Shown: positions 7,682 through 16,652, counted from the first letter of the stretch. The stretch: 64,000 bases of DNA from Curtobacterium guangdongense (GCF_049341845.1 NZ_JBMPIT010000002.1:186001-250000), one strand, 5' to 3'. The notes: a model not told the origin generated them from the letters alone. Numbers and translations: made by a program.

Positions 7682-8992
7682 CTAGTCGGCGTCGGCCGTG
7701 GCCGGCTCCTGCGCGACACCCGCGGTGAACGCGGAGAGGTCGACGTCGTTGCCCTCGGTGTCCTTGACGGTCACCTTGGAGAGGACCGTCGCGACGGCCT
7801 TCGAGCGTGCGACCTCGCCGACCATGCCCGGGATCTGCCCGTTCTGGTCGATGACCTTGATGAACTCGCCCGGCTCCATGCCGTACTGCGCTGCGGCCTG
7901 GATCAGGTACTGCGTGAGTTCTTCCTGCGAGACCTGGATCGACTCCTTCTCGGCGATGGAGTCGAGGAGGATCTGCGAGCGGAAGGCGGTCTCGCTGGAC
8001 TCGGCGACCTCCTTGCGGTGCTCGTCGTCCTCGAGACGGTTCTCCTGCTCGAGGTGACGGTGGACCTCGTCCTCGATGAGCTTCTCCGAGATCGGGATCT
8101 CCACGTCCTCGAGGAGCTTCTCGACGAGCTTGTCGCGAGCCGCTGCGCCCTGACCGAAGGTCTTGGACTTCGCGATCTGCTCCTTGAGGTCGCCCTTGAG
8201 CTCCTCGATGGTGTCGAACTGCGACGCGATCTGCGCGAACTCGTCGTCGGCCTCGGGGAGCTCGCGCTCCTTGACGGCGGTGACGGTCACGGCGATCTGT
8301 GCGGTCTCGCCCTCGCGGTCGCCACCGACGAGCGTGGACTCGAACGTGGTGGACTCACCGGCGGTGAGGGACTCGAGCGCCTCGTCGATGCCCTCGAGCA
8401 GGTCGCCCGAGCCGAGCTCGTAGGAGACGCCCGTGGCCGAGTCGACCTCGTCGTCGCCGATGGTCGCGGTCAGGTCGATCTGGGCGAAGTCGCCCTTGGT
8501 CGCCGGACGGTCGACGGTGACGAGCGTGCCGAAGCGGGTGCGCAGGTTCTGCAGCTCCTCTTCGATCTCGTCGTCGGAGACCTCGACCGCGTCGACCGTC
8601 AGCTCGTAGGAGCTGTAGTCGGGGAGGTCGAACTCGGGACGCACGTCCACCTCGAAGGTGAGGACGAGGTCGCCGCTGAAGTCCTTGACGTTCGGGAGCT
8701 CGGACACGTCCGCCTCGGCACGGCCGAGGATGCGGAGCTCCTGCTCTTCGACCGCCTGGCGGTAGAAGGTGTCGATCGCGTCGCCGACGGCGTGGTTCAG
8801 GACCTCGCCGCGGCCGACACGCTGGTCGACGATCGCCGGCGGGACCTTGCCCTTGCGGAAGCCGGGGATGTTGATCTGCTCGGCGATGTGCTTGTACGCG
8901 TGGTCGATGCTCGGCTTGAGCTCTTCCGGCGTCACGTTCACCGTGAGCTTGACGCGGGTCTCGCTCACCTTGTCGACGGTGCTGTTGGCCAA
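7682..8992 (-). CDS. tig: Trigger factor (ribosome-bound peptidyl-prolyl isomerase chaperone)
   Basis: 436 residues: N-terminal ribosome-binding domain with the signature PGFRKGKVPPAIVD (about 44-57), a middle FKBP-type PPIase domain (about 150-240) and the C-terminal chaperone arms. The chosen start is a TTG at 8992 (reads ANSTVDKVSE after Met) because AGGAG lies eight bases upstream. Earlier in-frame starts would translate through tRNA-Pro. The tRNA lies 38 bp upstream on the same strand and may share the transcript. Position upstream of clpP1P2 is the usual actinobacterial order. Confidence 0.96.
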   Translation of the reverse strand: MANSTVDKVSETRVKLTVNVTPEELKPSIDHAYKHIAEQINIPGFRKGKVPPAIVDQRVGRGEVLNHAVGDAIDTFYRQAVEEQELRILGRAEADVSELPNVKDFSGDLVLTFEVDVRPEFDLPDYSSYELTVDAVEVSDDEIEEELQNLRTRFGTLVTVDRPATKGDFAQIDLTATIGDDEVDSATGVSYELGSGDLLEGIDEALESLTAGESTTFESTLVGGDREGETAQIAVTVTAVKERELPEADDEFAQIASQFDTIEELKGDLKEQIAKSKTFGQGAAARDKLVEKLLEDVEIPISEKLIEDEVHRHLEQENRLEDDEHRKEVAESSETAFRSQILLDSIAEKESIQVSQEELTQYLIQAAAQYGMEPGEFIKVIDQNGQIPGMVGEVARSKAVATVLSKVTVKDTEGNDVDLSAFTAGVAQEPATADAD

Positions 8993-9030
8993 GGGGGGTT
9001 CTCCTGATGGTTGGCGGTGGTGTGTCCTGG

Positions 9031-9104
9031 TCGGGGCGACAGGATTCGAACCTGCGACCTCCCGCTCCCAAAGCGGGCGCTCTACCAAGCTGAGCTACGC
9101 CCCG
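9031..9104 (-). tRNA. tRNA-Pro (UGG)
   Basis: Reverse strand starts CGGGGCGTAGCTCAG; 7-bp acceptor stem 9098-9104 with 9032-9038, anticodon loop TTTGGGA (anticodon TGG), T arm GGTTCGAATCC, discriminator A at 9031. No encoded CCA. Confidence 0.97.
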
Positions 9105-9161
9105 TTTGTCTGAGCCAGGGTTCTCGCGCACGCCGAAAGGGCGCACGCGACGCCGATGAGT

Positions 9162-9452
9162 CTAGCGGGGATGTGGTCCGCGGTTCCCGGGAGCTTGGGA
9201 GTCTGTGCGCAGACTCCGTCGCCAGCGCACGCCGACGAGGACCTGTACCCCGAGTGCGGCGACGGCCAGCACGATGCCGAGGACGATCCGCCAGACGTGC
9301 AGGAGCGCGTGCGCCGGCTGGGTCTGGGGGTCGCCGAACAGGTCCGGGCGGAGCGACAGGACCGCCGCGGCGAGGGCCACCAGGACGTAGGAGAGCACCC
9401 GCGAACGCTTGATCGTGCGCTGGGACGACTCGTCGGGTGGCAAGAGGACCAT
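9162..9452 (-). CDS. Small two-helix membrane protein, unknown
   Basis: 96 residues not recognised. Two hydrophobic segments are clear: about 20-40 (VLSYVLVALAAAVLSL) and about 54-73 (IVLGIVLAVAALGVQVLVGV), each bordered by Arg, giving a hairpin membrane protein with both ends probably in the cytosol. It lies alone between tRNA-Pro and tRNA-Gly. No good ribosome site precedes the ATG at 9452, so the exact start is uncertain. Confidence 0.6.
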   Translation of the reverse strand: MVLLPPDESSQRTIKRSRVLSYVLVALAAAVLSLRPDLFGDPQTQPAHALLHVWRIVLGIVLAVAALGVQVLVGVRWRRSLRTDSQAPGNRGPHPR

Positions 9453-9505
9453 GAGGGGTGTGTTCGTCCGCTACAGTGGTGGGGCTGCACTTCGTGCGCA
9501 GGCGC

Positions 9506-9579
9506 GGGGATGTAGCTCAATGGTAGAGCCCCAGTCTTCCAAACTGGCTACGCGGGTTCGATTCCCGTCATCCCCTCCA
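9506..9579 (+). tRNA. tRNA-Gly (UCC)
   Basis: Acceptor GGGGATG (9506-9512) pairs with CATCCCC (9569-9575); anticodon loop CTTCCAA gives TCC; T arm GGGTTCGATTCCC; discriminator T at 9576; CCA encoded at 9577-9579. The 3' end is duplicated downstream. Confidence 0.97.
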
Positions 9580-9644
9580 CGAACCGAACCGAACCGAACC
9601 GAACCGGCACTGCGCCGAATCTCGATTCCCGTCATCCCCTCCAC
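9558..9644 (+). repeat. Direct repeat of the tRNA-Gly 3' end, possible att site pair
   Basis: The 23 bases at 9558-9580 (T arm, acceptor, CCA of tRNA-Gly; ending ATCCCCTCCAC) recur exactly at 9622-9644. The 41 bp between them start with five tandem GAACC-type pentamers (9581-9606). Copies of a tRNA 3' end are typical of integration by tyrosine recombinases, but no integrase is present. The rest of the gap to 9704 shows nothing further. Confidence 0.75.
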
Positions 9645-9704
9645 ATACAGACAGGCACAGCCTCGCTTCCCGTTGTCCCGACCGGCGTGCGAACAGGCCG
9701 ACCG

Positions 9705-10031
9705 CTAAGCGTGGATGTGCCCCCGGGAGTCCGACTCGATCTCCTGGCGCAGCATCCGGTAATGGTCTTCCCAGCCCGGGGTTCCACCACCCGCAGCGTG
9801 GAGCGCCGTTCGAACAGCACTGATCGCGGTCTCGAGCGCACGGACTTCGCTCGATGACGTGACGCCGAGCGAGAAGGTCAGGGTCTTCCGCGCCAGGTCC
9901 GCCTCGACGTCCTGGTCGAAGACGCCGTCCATCTCGTACAGGGCTTCGGCAGATGCTTCGAAGTCGGCCCGGACCTGCTCGGCATCAGCGCCGAGTGCTT
10001 CGCACTCAAGACGCAGGAAGTAGCTCGTCAT
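9705..10031 (-). CDS. Unknown 108-residue protein, second gene of a small pair
   Basis: Not recognised. Soluble and acidic: an N-terminal strand (TSYFLRLECEALGADAEQ), a helix rich in Glu/Ala, then SLGVTSSSEVRALETAISAVRTAL and a short polar tail ending GHIHA. The second of two adjacent ATGs (10031) is chosen because GGAGG lies five bases before it; 10034 is possible. It follows the CxCxxH protein gene by only 12 bases and must be co-expressed. Size, acidity and pairing suit an antitoxin or immunity partner, but that is inference. Confidence 0.65.
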   Translation of the reverse strand: MTSYFLRLECEALGADAEQVRADFEASAEALYEMDGVFDQDVEADLARKTLTFSLGVTSSSEVRALETAISAVRTALHAAGGGTPGWEDHYRMLRQEIESDSRGHIHA

Positions 10032-10043
10032 CATGGCCTCCAG

Positions 10044-10253
10044 TCACCAGCAGTCTAGGCGGGTCGTTCGGTGCTTCAGGTTTGCGAGGTATCGCGAACT
10101 CGAGGGCGTGAGGTGGACGGTGTGCAGGTGCGCACCGCAACCGCAGTAGCCCTTGTAGTACTTCTTCCCCCTCACGAATCGCCATCCGTGTGATTCCGCG
10201 ATCTGCATGAAGCGCTCGATCTCCTTCTTCGGATGCCGCGGTCGGTCGACCAT
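10044..10253 (-). CDS. Small basic protein with CGCGAH motif, possible HicA-like toxin
   Basis: 69 residues from the ATG at 10253, preceded by AGAGGTGG; an upstream ATG at 10298 lacks such a site. The chain has a helix (HPKKEIERFMQIAESHGW), a strand (RFVRGKKYYKGY), then CGCGAHLHTVHLTPSS and a basic Arg/Lys end. The helix-strand-strand-His-helix order and the GW...K...H...P spacing recall the HicA fold, in which one His is catalytic. No database assignment is claimed. It heads the two-gene unit beside the duplicated tRNA-Gly end. Confidence 0.65.
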   Translation of the reverse strand: MVDRPRHPKKEIERFMQIAESHGWRFVRGKKYYKGYCGCGAHLHTVHLTPSSSRYLANLKHRTTRLDCW

Positions 10254-10334
10254 GCCCCACCTCTCCTCCGCGCTTGACGGTACGGAGCGACGCGGCACGG
10301 ATCGCCGTCCGTGCGCCGATCTGTGGAGAACTCG

Positions 10335-11204
10335 TCAGTGGTCACCGTCGTCGAGGGTCAGGAGCCACTGGCGCGGGGCATCGCGGTACTCGTCGGGCAT
10401 CGCGTCGCCGGCGGCATCGATCGCGCGCTGCCAGCTCAGGGCCCGCGGCACGACACCGACCGTCTTCGCCAGCGCCACGATGTGCTGCACATCGGGATCG
10501 TCGGCGACCCCGGGCTCGCCGAAGAACGTCTCGAGGTACGCGTCGACGGCTCCGGGAACGTCCTCCTGCCCGGCGACGAGCAGGCTGAGGAACGGGTGCG
10601 ACACGCAGGCGTCACCCCAGTCGAACGGCACGGCGTCCCGCACGAACGCGTTGCCGTCGTGCAGGTCGCTGTGCTCGATCGTGGCCATCGGCAGCAGCTC
10701 GTCGAGCTCGGCCGCCGCGTCGCGGAGTCGTCCGAGCACGGCCGGGCGCTCCGGTGCCCAGCGGTCGACCACCGCGGCTGCGACGTCGGGGAGCACCGGG
10801 AGCCGGAGGTCGGGCACGCCGGCGCGCACCAGCTCCTCGGCTGCCGCGGGCTCGGTCGCCCACTGCAGCTCGGCGTAGTGCCGCATCACCTCACGCCACA
10901 CGGTCTCGCGGTCATCGGCATCGCGGACGATCGGGCCGCCGTCCGGCAGCAGGACGAAGGCGCCCTCGACGGCGACGGGACGCTGCACGTGCGGGACCCC
11001 GTGCAGCGCGAGCACGTCGAGGAGCGCCGGCTCGGGTGAGACGCCCGCCGTCGCGGACTTCAGGAACAGGTCGCCGTCGCCGGTGGTCACGCGCCAGACG
11101 GTGCTCCACGCGCGTCGGTGCACCTCCTCGACCCCGAGCACGTCGGTACCGTGCTCGGCGAGCGTCGCGCGCGCCCAGTCGACCGCGTCAGTGCTGGTTT
11201 CCAT
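10335..11204 (-). CDS. APH-family phosphotransferase
   Basis: 289 residues with the aminoglycoside-phosphotransferase kinase fold: N-lobe lysine in GDLFLKSA (about 47-51), catalytic loop HSDLHDGN (about 178-185) and metal site FDWGD in place of DFG. Family members phosphorylate aminoglycosides, homoserine, sugars or other small molecules; nothing in the sequence or neighbours gives the substrate. A single gene with its own ATG at 11204. It should not be read as a proven antibiotic-resistance gene. Confidence 0.88.
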   Translation of the reverse strand: METSTDAVDWARATLAEHGTDVLGVEEVHRRAWSTVWRVTTGDGDLFLKSATAGVSPEPALLDVLALHGVPHVQRPVAVEGAFVLLPDGGPIVRDADDRETVWREVMRHYAELQWATEPAAAEELVRAGVPDLRLPVLPDVAAAVVDRWAPERPAVLGRLRDAAAELDELLPMATIEHSDLHDGNAFVRDAVPFDWGDACVSHPFLSLLVAGQEDVPGAVDAYLETFFGEPGVADDPDVQHIVALAKTVGVVPRALSWQRAIDAAGDAMPDEYRDAPRQWLLTLDDGDH

Positions 11205-11222
11205 GCCAGAACGCTACGGGAG

Positions 11223-11263
11223 AGCGACAGTGTCCGACGGGAGTGCCGCCGCACACTGTCGCT
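11223..11263. terminator. Hairpin ending the N-glycan operon
   Basis: AGCGACAGTGT (11223-11233) pairs with ACACTGTCGCT (11253-11263) around a 19-base loop, 30 bases after the stop of the Endo H-like gene. Confidence 0.6.
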
Positions 11264-11292
11264 TTCGCGGAACGAGCCCGCGGGACTCGCCC

Positions 11293-12192
11293 CTACCGGT
11301 AGACCGCGGACTGGCCGTAGAGGACGTTCGTGAACGACGACACGTACGAGCTCTCGTCCCCGCCCGGCAGGTTGTACGTCATGAAGACGCCGTACCCGTC
11401 GGCCTTCGTGCGCTGTGCGAGCGACACCGCGGTGGACTGGGGCGTGTTCTGGATGTCGACCGCAGCGGCCGAGAGCGAGCTCTTGCCGAGGCCGGGGATC
11501 GAGGGCGCCGAGTACGTGCCGTAGTACGGGTTCCACGCGTAGTTCAGCTTCGACCCGATGGTGCTGCTCGCCTTCGACAGCGACGACGACGCCGGGCCGA
11601 TGTCGTAGAACGAGATCAGCTTGCCGGGCATGTCAGCGCGCAACGCGGTGATGAGCCACCCGATGGACTGGTCGTTCGGCTGCGGGGTGCCGTTCGTACC
11701 GTAGTCGGAGTACTCGTCGTCGAGGTCGACCCCGTCGAGCCCGTACTTCGTGACCGTGGCGGCGACCTGGGACGCGAAGTCCTGCGCTGCTGCCTGCGAG
11801 GGGAAGTTCGCGATCCCGGCTCCCTGGTGGTTGCCGAGGATCGACAGCGAGACCTTGATGCCCTTCGCCTGCAGCGGCTTGATCTGCGTCGCGGCGGCGT
11901 CGAGCGTCGCCTGCACCTTGTCGTTGTTGTACAGCACGGCCTTCGAGCCGTTCCAGTTGATGTTCGCGGCGAAGATGATCGCCACGTCGAACGCGTTCGC
12001 CCCGTTGGACAGCGTGTACCGCCCGACGTTCGACAGCTGGTCGTTGTTGACCTCGACGTAGGCGATGCTCGTCGGCCCCGTCTTCGTGGCGGCCGCAGCG
12101 GCAGGCGCCGCCGTTGCTGCGGTCGGCACGAGCGGTGCCGCCACCATCGCGGCGAGCGCCGCCACGATCCCGAACTTCATCGACTTCTTCAT
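11293..12192 (-). CDS. Secreted GH18 endo-beta-N-acetylglucosaminidase (Endo H type)
   Basis: 299 residues: signal peptide (about 1-29, ending ATA/AP) and a single GH18 barrel. The catalytic segment YGLDGVDLDDEYSDYG puts the acid at E160 and the assisting Asp at D158; NHQGAGIANFPSQ and YAWNPYYGT follow Streptomyces Endo H closely. Endo H cuts the chitobiose core of high-mannose N-glycans, leaving one GlcNAc on the protein. The ATG at 12192 follows GAGGAG. It is the last gene of the operon, 46 bp after the alpha-mannosidase, and is the only secreted enzyme in it. Confidence 0.95.
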   Translation of the reverse strand: MKKSMKFGIVAALAAMVAAPLVPTAATAAPAAAAATKTGPTSIAYVEVNNDQLSNVGRYTLSNGANAFDVAIIFAANINWNGSKAVLYNNDKVQATLDAAATQIKPLQAKGIKVSLSILGNHQGAGIANFPSQAAAQDFASQVAATVTKYGLDGVDLDDEYSDYGTNGTPQPNDQSIGWLITALRADMPGKLISFYDIGPASSSLSKASSTIGSKLNYAWNPYYGTYSAPSIPGLGKSSLSAAAVDIQNTPQSTAVSLAQRTKADGYGVFMTYNLPGGDESSYVSSFTNVLYGQSAVYR

Positions 12193-12238
12193 GTCACTCC
12201 TCTTCGAGTGTCGCGACGGCGGTCGCCGCCGACGTTGT

Positions 12239-15200
12239 TCAGCTCCGCGCGAAGCGGAACGTGCGCACCTCGAACGCATCCACGGCGAACGCCGTGTCGG
12301 TCGAGGACGTGTGTGCGGAGCCCTCCGGCAGTGGCTCCTCGAGCAGCGACACCTCGACGGGGTCGCCGAAGGGCCCGTCCACCGCGATCGAACCGGTCCC
12401 CCGGCGGCCCGCGGGCTCGTACACCCGCACGACGAGGTCGCCGGAGCGGTCGTCGGCGAGCTTCACGCTCGACACCACGACGTCGCCGGACACCTGCACG
12501 AGTGGCGCGAAGCCACGGTCGCCCGTGACGGTCCGCGACGCCGTGTTCATGAGCGCCCCGGCGGTCGTGGCTCCCGCGATGTCGGTCCCGATGACCAGCC
12601 CGAACCGGTGCGTCTGCACACCCTGGTCGGTCTCCGGGTCGGGGAAGCGCGGCGCGCGGAGGAGCGAGAGCCGGACCGTCGTGGTGACGTGCCCGTCGAC
12701 GGCGTCGCGGGTGGTGTCGAACCCGTGGATCGAGTCGTTGACCAGGGCGACCCCGAACCCCGGCTCCTCGACGAGCACGTAGCGGTGCATCGAGGTCTCG
12801 AACTTCGCGGCCTCCCACGAGGTGTTCGTGTGCGTCGCCCGCTTCTGCGCGCCGAACTGGGTCTCGGCGACGGTGTGCTCGGCGCGGACGTCGAGCGGGA
12901 AGGCGACCTTGAGGAACTTCTCGGTCTCGTGCCAGTCGGTCGTCTGGTCGATCTCCAACGTGCGCGATCCCGGCGCGAGGGTGATCTCCTGCGTCAGCGT
13001 CGATGCGCTGAACGCCCGCGACACCACGACCCGGGCGGTGCCGTCCGCGTCGACCGAGCCGGTCAGCCCGGTCACCTCGTCGAGGTCCTCGACCCGGTTC
13101 CGGTAGTACCGGTCGACGTCCCACGCGTCCCACATGTTCGGGAAGTCCTGGTGGAGCTGGAGCAGGTTCGCCGCCTGTCCCGACGCGATCGCCTCTCGTC
13201 CGGTGCTGCGGTCGACCGCGCTGGTGACGAGTCCCCTGGCGTCGACGACGACGCGAACCAGGTCGTTCGTGAGCACGAACCTGCCGTCGACCGCGTCGAG
13301 GGCGACTGCGGCCGCGACGGTGACGTCCGCGGCGAGCGTCGCGCCGAGCGCGGGGGCGCCGGACTGGAGGCTCGGGGCCGGGTTGGCCACGACGGTCCGG
13401 TTTCCGGCACCGACGAGCGCCGACAGGGCGGAGGCGATGAGGGCCTCCAGGCGGTCCGCGACCTCTGCGTACTTCGCCACCGCCTCGCGGTGGACCCACG
13501 CGATCGACGTGCCGGGGAGGATGTCGTGGAACTGCTGGAGGAGCACCTGCTGCCAGAGCGCGTCCAACCCGTCGTACGGGTAGACGAAGTCGGTCCGGGC
13601 GGCCGCGGTCGCGGCCCACAGCTCGGCCTCGACGAGCAGGTGCTCGCTCCGGCGGTTGCCCTGCTTGGTCTGGTGCTGGCTGGTCAGCGTGGCACGGTGC
13701 AGCTCGAGGTAGAGCTCCCCCACCCACACCGGCGGGTCGGGCAGCTCGGCCTTCGCCCGGTCGAAGAACACGTCGGGGTGCTCCCACGTCACGCGAGCGC
13801 TCCCCTCGAGGTCGGCCAGCCGCGCGGCGGTACCGGTCATCTCACGCGTGGTGCCACCGCCGCCGTCGCCCCAGCCGACCGGGGCGATCGACCCCGACGC
13901 CAGCCGGTTCTCACGGAACTGCCGCGATGCCTTGGCGACCTCGGATCCGGAGAGGCGCGAGTTGTACGTGTCCATCGACGGGAAGTGCGAGAACACCCGC
14001 GATCCGTCGATGCCCTCCCACAGGAACGTGTGGTGCGGGAACTTGTTCACCTGGTTCCACGAGATCTTCTGCGTGAAGAACCACTCGAAGCCCGCGCGGC
14101 GCATCAGCTGCGGCAGGGCCGGCGAGTACCCGAAGCTGTCCGGCAGCCACACGCCCTTCGGCCGGATCCCGAACTCGCGCTCGAAGAACCGCTGTCCCTG
14201 CGAGAACTGCCGGACGATGCTCTCGCCGGTCGGCATCACGGTGTCGGATTCGACCCACATCCCGCCGAGGGGCAGGAAGCGTCCGGCGGCGACGGCGTCC
14301 TTGACCCTGGCGTAGACCTCGGGCCGGTGTTCCTTGATCCACGCGTACTGCTGCGCGCTGGACATGCCGTAGAGGAAGTCGTCGGTCTGGTCGATGAGCT
14401 CCGTCATCGTGGACGAGGTCCGCGCGACCTTCCGGATGGTCTCCCGCACCGGCCAGAGCCACGCGGAGTCGATGTGCGCGTGCCCGACGGCGGAGATCCG
14501 GTGCGCCGATGCCTCTGCGGGCGCCGCGAGTACGTCGGCGAGCGCCGCACGGGCATCGGGCGCCGTCGCCGCGATGTGCTGCAGGTCGAGGGCGTCGAGC
14601 GCGTCGTCGAGCGCCTGCAGGATGCGCATGCGCCGCGGGCCCTCCGGCAGCTCCGCCTGGAGTTCGAGCAGCACGTCGATGTCGAGCGCGAGCTCGTGTA
14701 CCTCGGACTCGAAGACGGCGAGGTCCATCCGGCGGCTCGTGTACAGCCGCTTCGACGACGAGGTCTGGATGTCGCCCTCGTGCGTGACGAGGAAGGGGTG
14801 GTAGTCGAGCAGCACCGGGTTCGACGCCGCCTCGACGAAGAACTCGACGGTCTCGCCGCCCACTGCTTCCTCCGCGACGAGCACCCACTGGTTCCTCGGG
14901 TTGATCGACTTCACCGGGGTCCCGTCGGCGAGGTACACGAGCCCCTCGCACTGGAACCCCGGCATGTTGATGTCGAAGCCGAGGTCGATCACGGCCTCCA
15001 CCCGTCGACCGGCCCACTCGACCGGCACCCTCCCGGACAGCCGGAACCACGTCGTCCCCCACGCGGCACCCCACGTCGTCCCGACCTCGTACGGCTCGAA
15101 CGTCAGCGCGAGCCCCTCCGCCGGCGGGATCGGCTCGCCGGGCAGTTCGTGCCACGCGGTCTCGAGCGGCGTCGCCGTGGCGTGCACCGCCGGTCGGATC

Positions 15201-15256
15201 CGCTCGTCGAGGACGCGTCGGGCTCGGCCGGTGGTGAGGGGGATGTCGTCGTGCAT
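12239..15256 (-). CDS. GH38 alpha-mannosidase
   Basis: 1005 residues, no signal peptide, so cytoplasmic. An N-terminal beta domain (to about 250) precedes the GH38 barrel with zinc ligands in AVGHAHID (HxHxD, 259-263) and nucleophile D373 in WLPDSFGYSP; long beta-sandwich domains follow. GH38 enzymes remove alpha-linked mannose, here probably from imported high-mannose chains. GGAAGG precedes the ATG at 15256. It lies 25 bp after the GH5 gene and 46 bp before the Endo H-like gene. One copy of the dispersed CCGAGCCTCCAGTCCGG motif falls in the codons for PSLQSG (13359-13375). Confidence 0.96.
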   Translation of the reverse strand: MHDDIPLTTGRARRVLDERIRPAVHATATPLETAWHELPGEPIPPAEGLALTFEPYEVGTTWGAAWGTTWFRLSGRVPVEWAGRRVEAVIDLGFDINMPGFQCEGLVYLADGTPVKSINPRNQWVLVAEEAVGGETVEFFVEAASNPVLLDYHPFLVTHEGDIQTSSSKRLYTSRRMDLAVFESEVHELALDIDVLLELQAELPEGPRRMRILQALDDALDALDLQHIAATAPDARAALADVLAAPAEASAHRISAVGHAHIDSAWLWPVRETIRKVARTSSTMTELIDQTDDFLYGMSSAQQYAWIKEHRPEVYARVKDAVAAGRFLPLGGMWVESDTVMPTGESIVRQFSQGQRFFEREFGIRPKGVWLPDSFGYSPALPQLMRRAGFEWFFTQKISWNQVNKFPHHTFLWEGIDGSRVFSHFPSMDTYNSRLSGSEVAKASRQFRENRLASGSIAPVGWGDGGGGTTREMTGTAARLADLEGSARVTWEHPDVFFDRAKAELPDPPVWVGELYLELHRATLTSQHQTKQGNRRSEHLLVEAELWAATAAARTDFVYPYDGLDALWQQVLLQQFHDILPGTSIAWVHREAVAKYAEVADRLEALIASALSALVGAGNRTVVANPAPSLQSGAPALGATLAADVTVAAAVALDAVDGRFVLTNDLVRVVVDARGLVTSAVDRSTGREAIASGQAANLLQLHQDFPNMWDAWDVDRYYRNRVEDLDEVTGLTGSVDADGTARVVVSRAFSASTLTQEITLAPGSRTLEIDQTTDWHETEKFLKVAFPLDVRAEHTVAETQFGAQKRATHTNTSWEAAKFETSMHRYVLVEEPGFGVALVNDSIHGFDTTRDAVDGHVTTTVRLSLLRAPRFPDPETDQGVQTHRFGLVIGTDIAGATTAGALMNTASRTVTGDRGFAPLVQVSGDVVVSSVKLADDRSGDLVVRVYEPAGRRGTGSIAVDGPFGDPVEVSLLEEPLPEGSAHTSSTDTAFAVDAFEVRTFRFARS

Positions 15257-15281
15257 GGTGCCTTCCGGGGACGGGGGTGGG

Positions 15282-16652
15282 TCAGGGCATCGTCGCGGGG
15301 TGCGCGACCGCGAGCGGGGTGGAGGTGCCGGTGTCGGACGGGACGTCGACGCAGGTGGTGATGCCGCGGGCGGTGAGCAGCGCGGTGTCGCCGAGCCGCG
15401 AGCGCAGGACGACCTGTGGGCCGCGGCCGTGCTCCTCGGCGAGCGCCAGCCACGCGGCGGCGAACCGGCCGCCCGGCGCGCTGTCGGCCCGGGTCATCGG
15501 GAGCGGCGCTCCGGCGGTGTCGACGTCGTCGAGCACCAGTCCGACCCCCGAGCCGGTGGACGCGGGGCGTCGGGTGTCGTCGGAGGCGGTGGCCACCTCG
15601 CGGAAGCGCTCCCCCGTCGGCTTCACCCGGCCGTCGTTCGTGAGCAGTCCGAGGTCGTACTCGAGCTCCGGGAAGTCGGCGAGCGAGCGGGACACGTCGT
15701 GCGAGCACCACCACGTCACGCCGAGCAGGTGCTGCACGTCGAGAGCGTGCCGGATGGTCTGCTCGGTGAAGGACCCGGCGTCGGCGACGTCCACGACGTT
15801 CGTCGGCGCGCCGACTTCCTGCAGCCAGTTCGGTCTGTCCGCGTCACGGTTCCACGCCGCCGCGAGCTGCAGCAGGTACTCGCCGTGCCGGACCGAACCG
15901 GCTCCGAGGGCGCCGTGCACCGCGGCCGAGCCGTTGAACACCCACGAGTGCGTGACGGTTGCGTCGCCGTGGTCGGCCGCGTGCTCGGGCCCGAACGGCT
16001 GCGCGTCGTCGTACCAGGCGGCGTCGTACTGTGCCAACGTGACCAGTGGTGCCGGGGCCGACCCTCTGCCGGAGGCGAGCGACGCGTCGGACGGGTGCCG
16101 AGCCTCCAGGCCGGACGCGCCGGACGACAGGCCGGACCGCGCCGCGGCGACCATCCGTGCCGCCCACGCGTGCCCCTCGGCCGCCGTGATGTCGTGCGGC
16201 GACGGGTGTGGCGCGTGCGCGAACTGGTTGACCTCGTTGCCGATCGTGATGCCGAGCAGGTTCGGCCGGTCACCCACGGCGGCGGCGAGGGCGTGCACGT
16301 ACGCGGCCGTCGAGTCGACGACGTCCGGGTCGGTGAACATGTTCCGACGGTGCCACGAGTCGAGCCACGACGGCAGGAAGTCGAAGCTCGACAGGTGCCC
16401 CTGCAGCGCGTCGACGTTGACGTCGAGCCCGAACGACGCCGCGATGTCGACGACGCGGGCGACGTCCTCGAGCGCCGAGGCCCTGATCAGCGTCCGGTTC
16501 GGCTGCATGACGGGCCAGAGCGGGAAGATCCGCACGTGGTCGGCGCCGAGGGACGCGATCGCCTCGAGGTCGCGCGCCGTCTCGGAGCACGAGAAGTCGA
16601 GCCACGAGTGGAACCACCCCACCGACGGCGTGTAGTTGACCCCGAATCGCAT
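15282..16652 (-). CDS. GH5 glycosidase, probably GH5_18 beta-mannosidase
   Basis: 456 residues, cytoplasmic. Starts MRFGVNYTPSVGWFHSWLD and carries DHVRIFPLWPVMQPNR, LSSFDFLPSWL and the acid/base E140 in TIGNEVNQF; the nucleophile is E279 (WLQEVGAP). This pattern matches GH5_18, whose characterised bifidobacterial member splits Man-beta-1,4-GlcNAc from N-glycan cores. The ATG shares one base with the permease stop (TGATG), so they are translationally coupled. A low-complexity stretch at about 175-203 (GLSSGASGLEARHPSD) contains the dispersed 17-bp motif and looks like an insertion. Confidence 0.9.
   Translation of the reverse strand: MRFGVNYTPSVGWFHSWLDFSCSETARDLEAIASLGADHVRIFPLWPVMQPNRTLIRASALEDVARVVDIAASFGLDVNVDALQGHLSSFDFLPSWLDSWHRRNMFTDPDVVDSTAAYVHALAAAVGDRPNLLGITIGNEVNQFAHAPHPSPHDITAAEGHAWAARMVAAARSGLSSGASGLEARHPSDASLASGRGSAPAPLVTLAQYDAAWYDDAQPFGPEHAADHGDATVTHSWVFNGSAAVHGALGAGSVRHGEYLLQLAAAWNRDADRPNWLQEVGAPTNVVDVADAGSFTEQTIRHALDVQHLLGVTWWCSHDVSRSLADFPELEYDLGLLTNDGRVKPTGERFREVATASDDTRRPASTGSGVGLVLDDVDTAGAPLPMTRADSAPGGRFAAAWLALAEEHGRGPQVVLRSRLGDTALLTARGITTCVDVPSDTGTSTPLAVAHPATMP

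Noticed and set aside
8993..9088. N-terminal extension of trigger factor
   Set aside because: The frame is open but runs through tRNA-Pro; the TTG with AGGAG upstream is the better start.
9558..11204. Prophage or integrative element at tRNA-Gly
   Set aside because: The duplicated tRNA end is real, but no integrase, excisionase or phage gene is seen and the second copy is only 64 bp away, so only a remnant or local duplication can be claimed.
10335..11204. Aminoglycoside resistance gene
   Set aside because: The kinase fold is clear but covers many small-molecule kinases; there is no evidence for an antibiotic substrate.
12065..15361. A 1098-codon open frame on the forward strand
   Set aside because: It is antisense to the GH38 gene, Arg/Gly/Val-rich and without any motif; long open frames are common by chance in GC-rich DNA.
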